DNA of 64,000 nucleotides from Ramlibacter aurantiacus (GTDB taxonomy: Bacteria; Pseudomonadota; Gammaproteobacteria; Burkholderiales; Burkholderiaceae_C): assembly GCF_016722895.1 (NCBI RefSeq), contig NZ_JAEQNA010000001.1, positions 1,550,001 to 1,614,000 of the forward strand, given 5' to 3'. Below are positions 61,946 to 64,000 of the stretch, one piece after another; the stretch's first letter is position 1, and every line of letters begins with the position of its first letter. A program made the position numbers and the translations under genes. The notes below the pieces were generated by a model. That model did no database searches, was not told where the DNA came from, and saw nothing but the letters and a program-made list of their open reading frames with translations.

Positions 61946-63367
61946 TCAGTAGGCCGCGCTGTCTCGAAAGACGAGCTTGATCGTACGGAAGATGATGTAC
62001 AGGTCAAGGCGCAGCGACCAGTTGCGCAGGTAGTCGAGGTCGTAGCGAATGCGCCCTTCCATCTTTTCCAGCGAATCGGTCTCGCCCCGGTAGCCGTTGA
62101 CCTGGGCCCACCCGGTCACGCCAGGCTTGACCTTGTGGCGAACCATGTAGCTCTTGATCAACGACCGGTAGAACTCGTTGTGCGCCACCGCGTGCGGCCG
62201 CGGCCCGACGATGCTCATGCGCCCCTGCAGCACGTTGACGAACTGCGGCAGTTCGTCCATCGAGGTGCGGCGCAGGAAGGCGCCGATGGGCGTGACGCGG
62301 TCGTCGTTGCGCTGCGCCTGGCGGATCTGCTCACCGTCCTCGACCACCCGCATGGAGCGGAACTTGTAGACGACGATCTGCTCGCCGTCGAGGCCGTAGC
62401 GGCGCTGGCGGAAGATCACCGGGCCGGGCGAGGTGAGCTTGACCGCGATCGCGATCGCCAGCAGCAGCGGCGAGAGCATGAGCAGGAAGAGCGACGACAG
62501 CACCACGTCGCTGGTCCGCTTGAGCAGGCCGGCCGGGCCACGGAAGGGTGTCTCGCACACGGAGATCACCGGCAGCCCGCAGACCTCGTCGGTGCGGCCC
62601 TGGATCAGGTCGGTCACGAACATGTCGGGCACGAAGTAGACCGATGCCGTGGTGTCCTTCAGCGCATCGAGCAACTCCTTGATGCGCGGCTGCGAGGCCA
62701 TGGGCAGCGACAGGTAGATCAGTTGCACGCGATGTGCCTTGACGAAGGGCGCGATGTCCGAGAGCCGGCCCAGGCAGCGATGGCGGCCCTCCAGGTGGTG
62801 GCGGCTGTCGGTGCGGTCGTCGAAGTAGCCGACCAGGTCGATGCCGGTCTCGTGGTCGCTGGCCAGCCGGTCGGCCAGCGAGGCGCCCTGCTCGTTCAGG
62901 CCCACGACCACGGCGCGCAGGGGCGGCCCCTGCAGGCGCACGATGTGCGGCGCGGCCACCCGCAGCAGCCAGTGCACCAGCAGCTGGCTGGCTGGCGCGA
63001 ACCACAGCCAGTTCAGCACCACCGCCTGCGACAGCTGGGGCAATTGCCCGGTGGCGACGCCGGTGGCCAGCAGCAGCGCGGCGATCCAGCTCCAGTCGAG
63101 GAGCGCGCCCGAGACCACGCGGCCCGCCGGCGCGCGCAGCCGCGGCCGGCCGGGGAAGGCCAGTGCGAAGGCCAGCACCGAGGTGACCACCCAGGGCGGG
63201 GACAGGTGTCCCTCGAACCACCAGACCAGCAGCCACAGCGACAGGGCCAGCACGGTGGGATCGAGGACCGCCTCCAGGCCCCGCAGCAGGCGACTCTCGC
63301 TGTGCGGCGGTGCGGCCGGTACCGGGGGCGGCACCGTCCACGCGGCGTGCGGCGTGGATTCACGCAT
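61946..63367 (-). CDS. epsB: Undecaprenyl-phosphate glucose phosphotransferase EpsB
   Basis: A 473-aa polyprenyl glycosylphosphotransferase. Membrane helices (about residues 40-150), a central CoA-binding-like domain (VVVGLNEQGASLADRLASD), and the catalytic C-terminal Bac_transf domain (KRTSDVVLSSLFLL, GPVIFRQRRYGLDGE, YKFRSM, RTSMDELPQFVNVL, GVTGWAQVNGYRG). It loads the first sugar phosphate on undecaprenyl phosphate. Overlaps the epsA-like gene by 8 bases. Confidence 0.94.
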   Translation of the reverse strand: MRESTPHAAWTVPPPVPAAPPHSESRLLRGLEAVLDPTVLALSLWLLVWWFEGHLSPPWVVTSVLAFALAFPGRPRLRAPAGRVVSGALLDWSWIAALLLATGVATGQLPQLSQAVVLNWLWFAPASQLLVHWLLRVAAPHIVRLQGPPLRAVVVGLNEQGASLADRLASDHETGIDLVGYFDDRTDSRHHLEGRHRCLGRLSDIAPFVKAHRVQLIYLSLPMASQPRIKELLDALKDTTASVYFVPDMFVTDLIQGRTDEVCGLPVISVCETPFRGPAGLLKRTSDVVLSSLFLLMLSPLLLAIAIAVKLTSPGPVIFRQRRYGLDGEQIVVYKFRSMRVVEDGEQIRQAQRNDDRVTPIGAFLRRTSMDELPQFVNVLQGRMSIVGPRPHAVAHNEFYRSLIKSYMVRHKVKPGVTGWAQVNGYRGETDSLEKMEGRIRYDLDYLRNWSLRLDLYIIFRTIKLVFRDSAAY

Positions 63368-64000
63368 ACGTGGCCATCCGGGTGAGCTTGGCCACGGCCT
63401 GCGCGCGGTTCGTGACGTCGAGCTTGGTGAAGATGCTCTTCATGTGGTTCTTCACGGTGAACTCGCTGATGCGCAGGATGCAGCCGATTTCCGGATTGGT
63501 CTTGCCCATGGCCACCCAGACCATGATCTGCCGCTCACGCTCGCTGAGCGTGCCCAGCGGGCCGACCAGGTGGTCGATCTCGCCGCGCTCCAGGCGATTG
63601 GGCCGCAGCGCGGGCGTGGACATGGCGCGCAAGGACAGGTCGATGAAGGGCATCAGCAGCCGCAGCGTGGCCGGCGCGCCTTCGCCGGCCTGCGACTGGC
63701 TGCTCAAGGCCGCGAAGATGCGCTCGCAGCCGGTGCGGGCGTCGCGCGTGCCGTGGACCACGGCGCTGCGCATGGACGCGAGCGCCTGGCCCGCGGCCGA
63801 ATCGTGGCCCGAGCCGATGAACAGCTCGCCGCCGCCATGCACCTCGACCTGGCAGGCGCTGTGCTGTGCCGCCGTCCAGCAGTCGCGCAGGTAGTTCAGC
63901 AGGGGCATCAGCCGGGGTGTGCGGCACTCGTGGGTGCGCAGGCCCGGCAGGCTGGACACCAGGTCGACCTGGACCTCGCCCTTGTCGAAGTCACCCCAGG
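63360..64000 (-). CDS. epsA: LuxR-type regulator EpsA, C-terminal part
   Basis: The frame is open to the right window edge, so the N-terminus is missing. The visible 212 residues hold a weakly conserved N-terminal part and a C-terminal LuxR helix-turn-helix (LSERERQIMVWVAMGKTNPE, then EFTVKNHMKSIFTKLDVTNR). EpsA proteins of exosortase-B loci regulate the EPS operon that follows. It is translated upstream of epsB with an overlap. Confidence 0.9.
   Translation of the reverse strand, partial: WGDFDKGEVQVDLVSSLPGLRTHECRTPRLMPLLNYLRDCWTAAQHSACQVEVHGGGELFIGSGHDSAAGQALASMRSAVVHGTRDARTGCERIFAALSSQSQAGEGAPATLRLLMPFIDLSLRAMSTPALRPNRLERGEIDHLVGPLGTLSERERQIMVWVAMGKTNPEIGCILRISEFTVKNHMKSIFTKLDVTNRAQAVAKLTRMATYA

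Overview
The window is GC-rich (roughly two thirds G+C by eye) chromosomal DNA of a betaproteobacterium. An order-level call of Burkholderiales, in the Comamonadaceae or Leptothrix/Rubrivivax neighbourhood, is inferred from three things: an EpsA/B/L/E/F/G exopolysaccharide operon of the exosortase-B type, tandem Bug/TctC solute-binding proteins, and a NarL-type two-component pair with a CHASE3 kinase. I saw no rRNA, tRNA, CRISPR array, intact insertion sequence or prophage.

Layout. 1-4.1 kb holds housekeeping genes: the 3' end of an S41 (CtpA) protease with a strong terminator, an E1-like ThiF/MoeB enzyme, an AsmA-family protein and a tiny membrane protein. 4.2-9.6 kb holds a divergent NarL-type regulator and CHASE3 kinase pair, a three-gene YqjD/YqjE-like envelope operon and a SulP anion permease. 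9.7-18.9 kb is one co-directional, tightly overlapped type IV filament operon of unusual make-up: GspG, GspF, GspE, an unknown protein, PilN-like, a PilO-like protein with a PilP/GspC-like tail, a secretin with a C-terminal cohesin-like domain, and three more pseudopilins.

18.9-27.7 kb is an accessory region. A Fic protein and an SNF2 helicase form a coupled pair behind a repeated-motif promoter region. They are followed by Rhs remnants, a displaced Rhs toxin tip with its probable immunity gene, and several small orphan genes with lower GC. 27.2-39.9 kb, on the minus strand, is a large secreted-Rhs locus: a 995-aa IPT/TIG protein, a 521-aa Gly-rich secreted protein, a 2452-aa Rhs protein with a Sec-type signal, many Ig-like repeats, a polyproline linker, YD core and variable tip, then a membrane-anchored putative immunity protein. 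The truncated Rhs copy downstream matches the big gene colinearly for about 1.7 kb of core, then carries a 1075-bp out-of-frame deletion and a different toxin tip.

39.9-45 kb holds a vanadium-haloperoxidase/PAP2-like protein, a coupled patatin and periplasmic protein pair, a DUF429 protein, a BLUF photoreceptor and GTP cyclohydrolase I. 45-55.1 kb, on the minus strand, looks like one catabolic operon (hydrolase, extradiol-type dioxygenase, Rieske protein, flavin monooxygenase, two Bug proteins, sulfatase, FAH-family enzyme, epimerase/dehydrogenase) with a divergent LysR regulator. It probably degrades an aromatic or heteroaromatic compound, possibly one released from a sulfate ester. 55.2-56.4 kb holds a Ser-rich micro-protein and a CvpA-CAP fusion. 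56.6-64.0 kb is the eps operon, entering from the right edge with the LuxR-type regulator EpsA and running to a WecG/TagA glycosyltransferase.

Most worth following up: the secreted Rhs locus with its displaced tip and unrecognised toxin; the cohesin-tailed secretin filament system that could be its exporter (inference only); the Fic-helicase pair; and a G-rich intergenic repeat found near both ends of the window.
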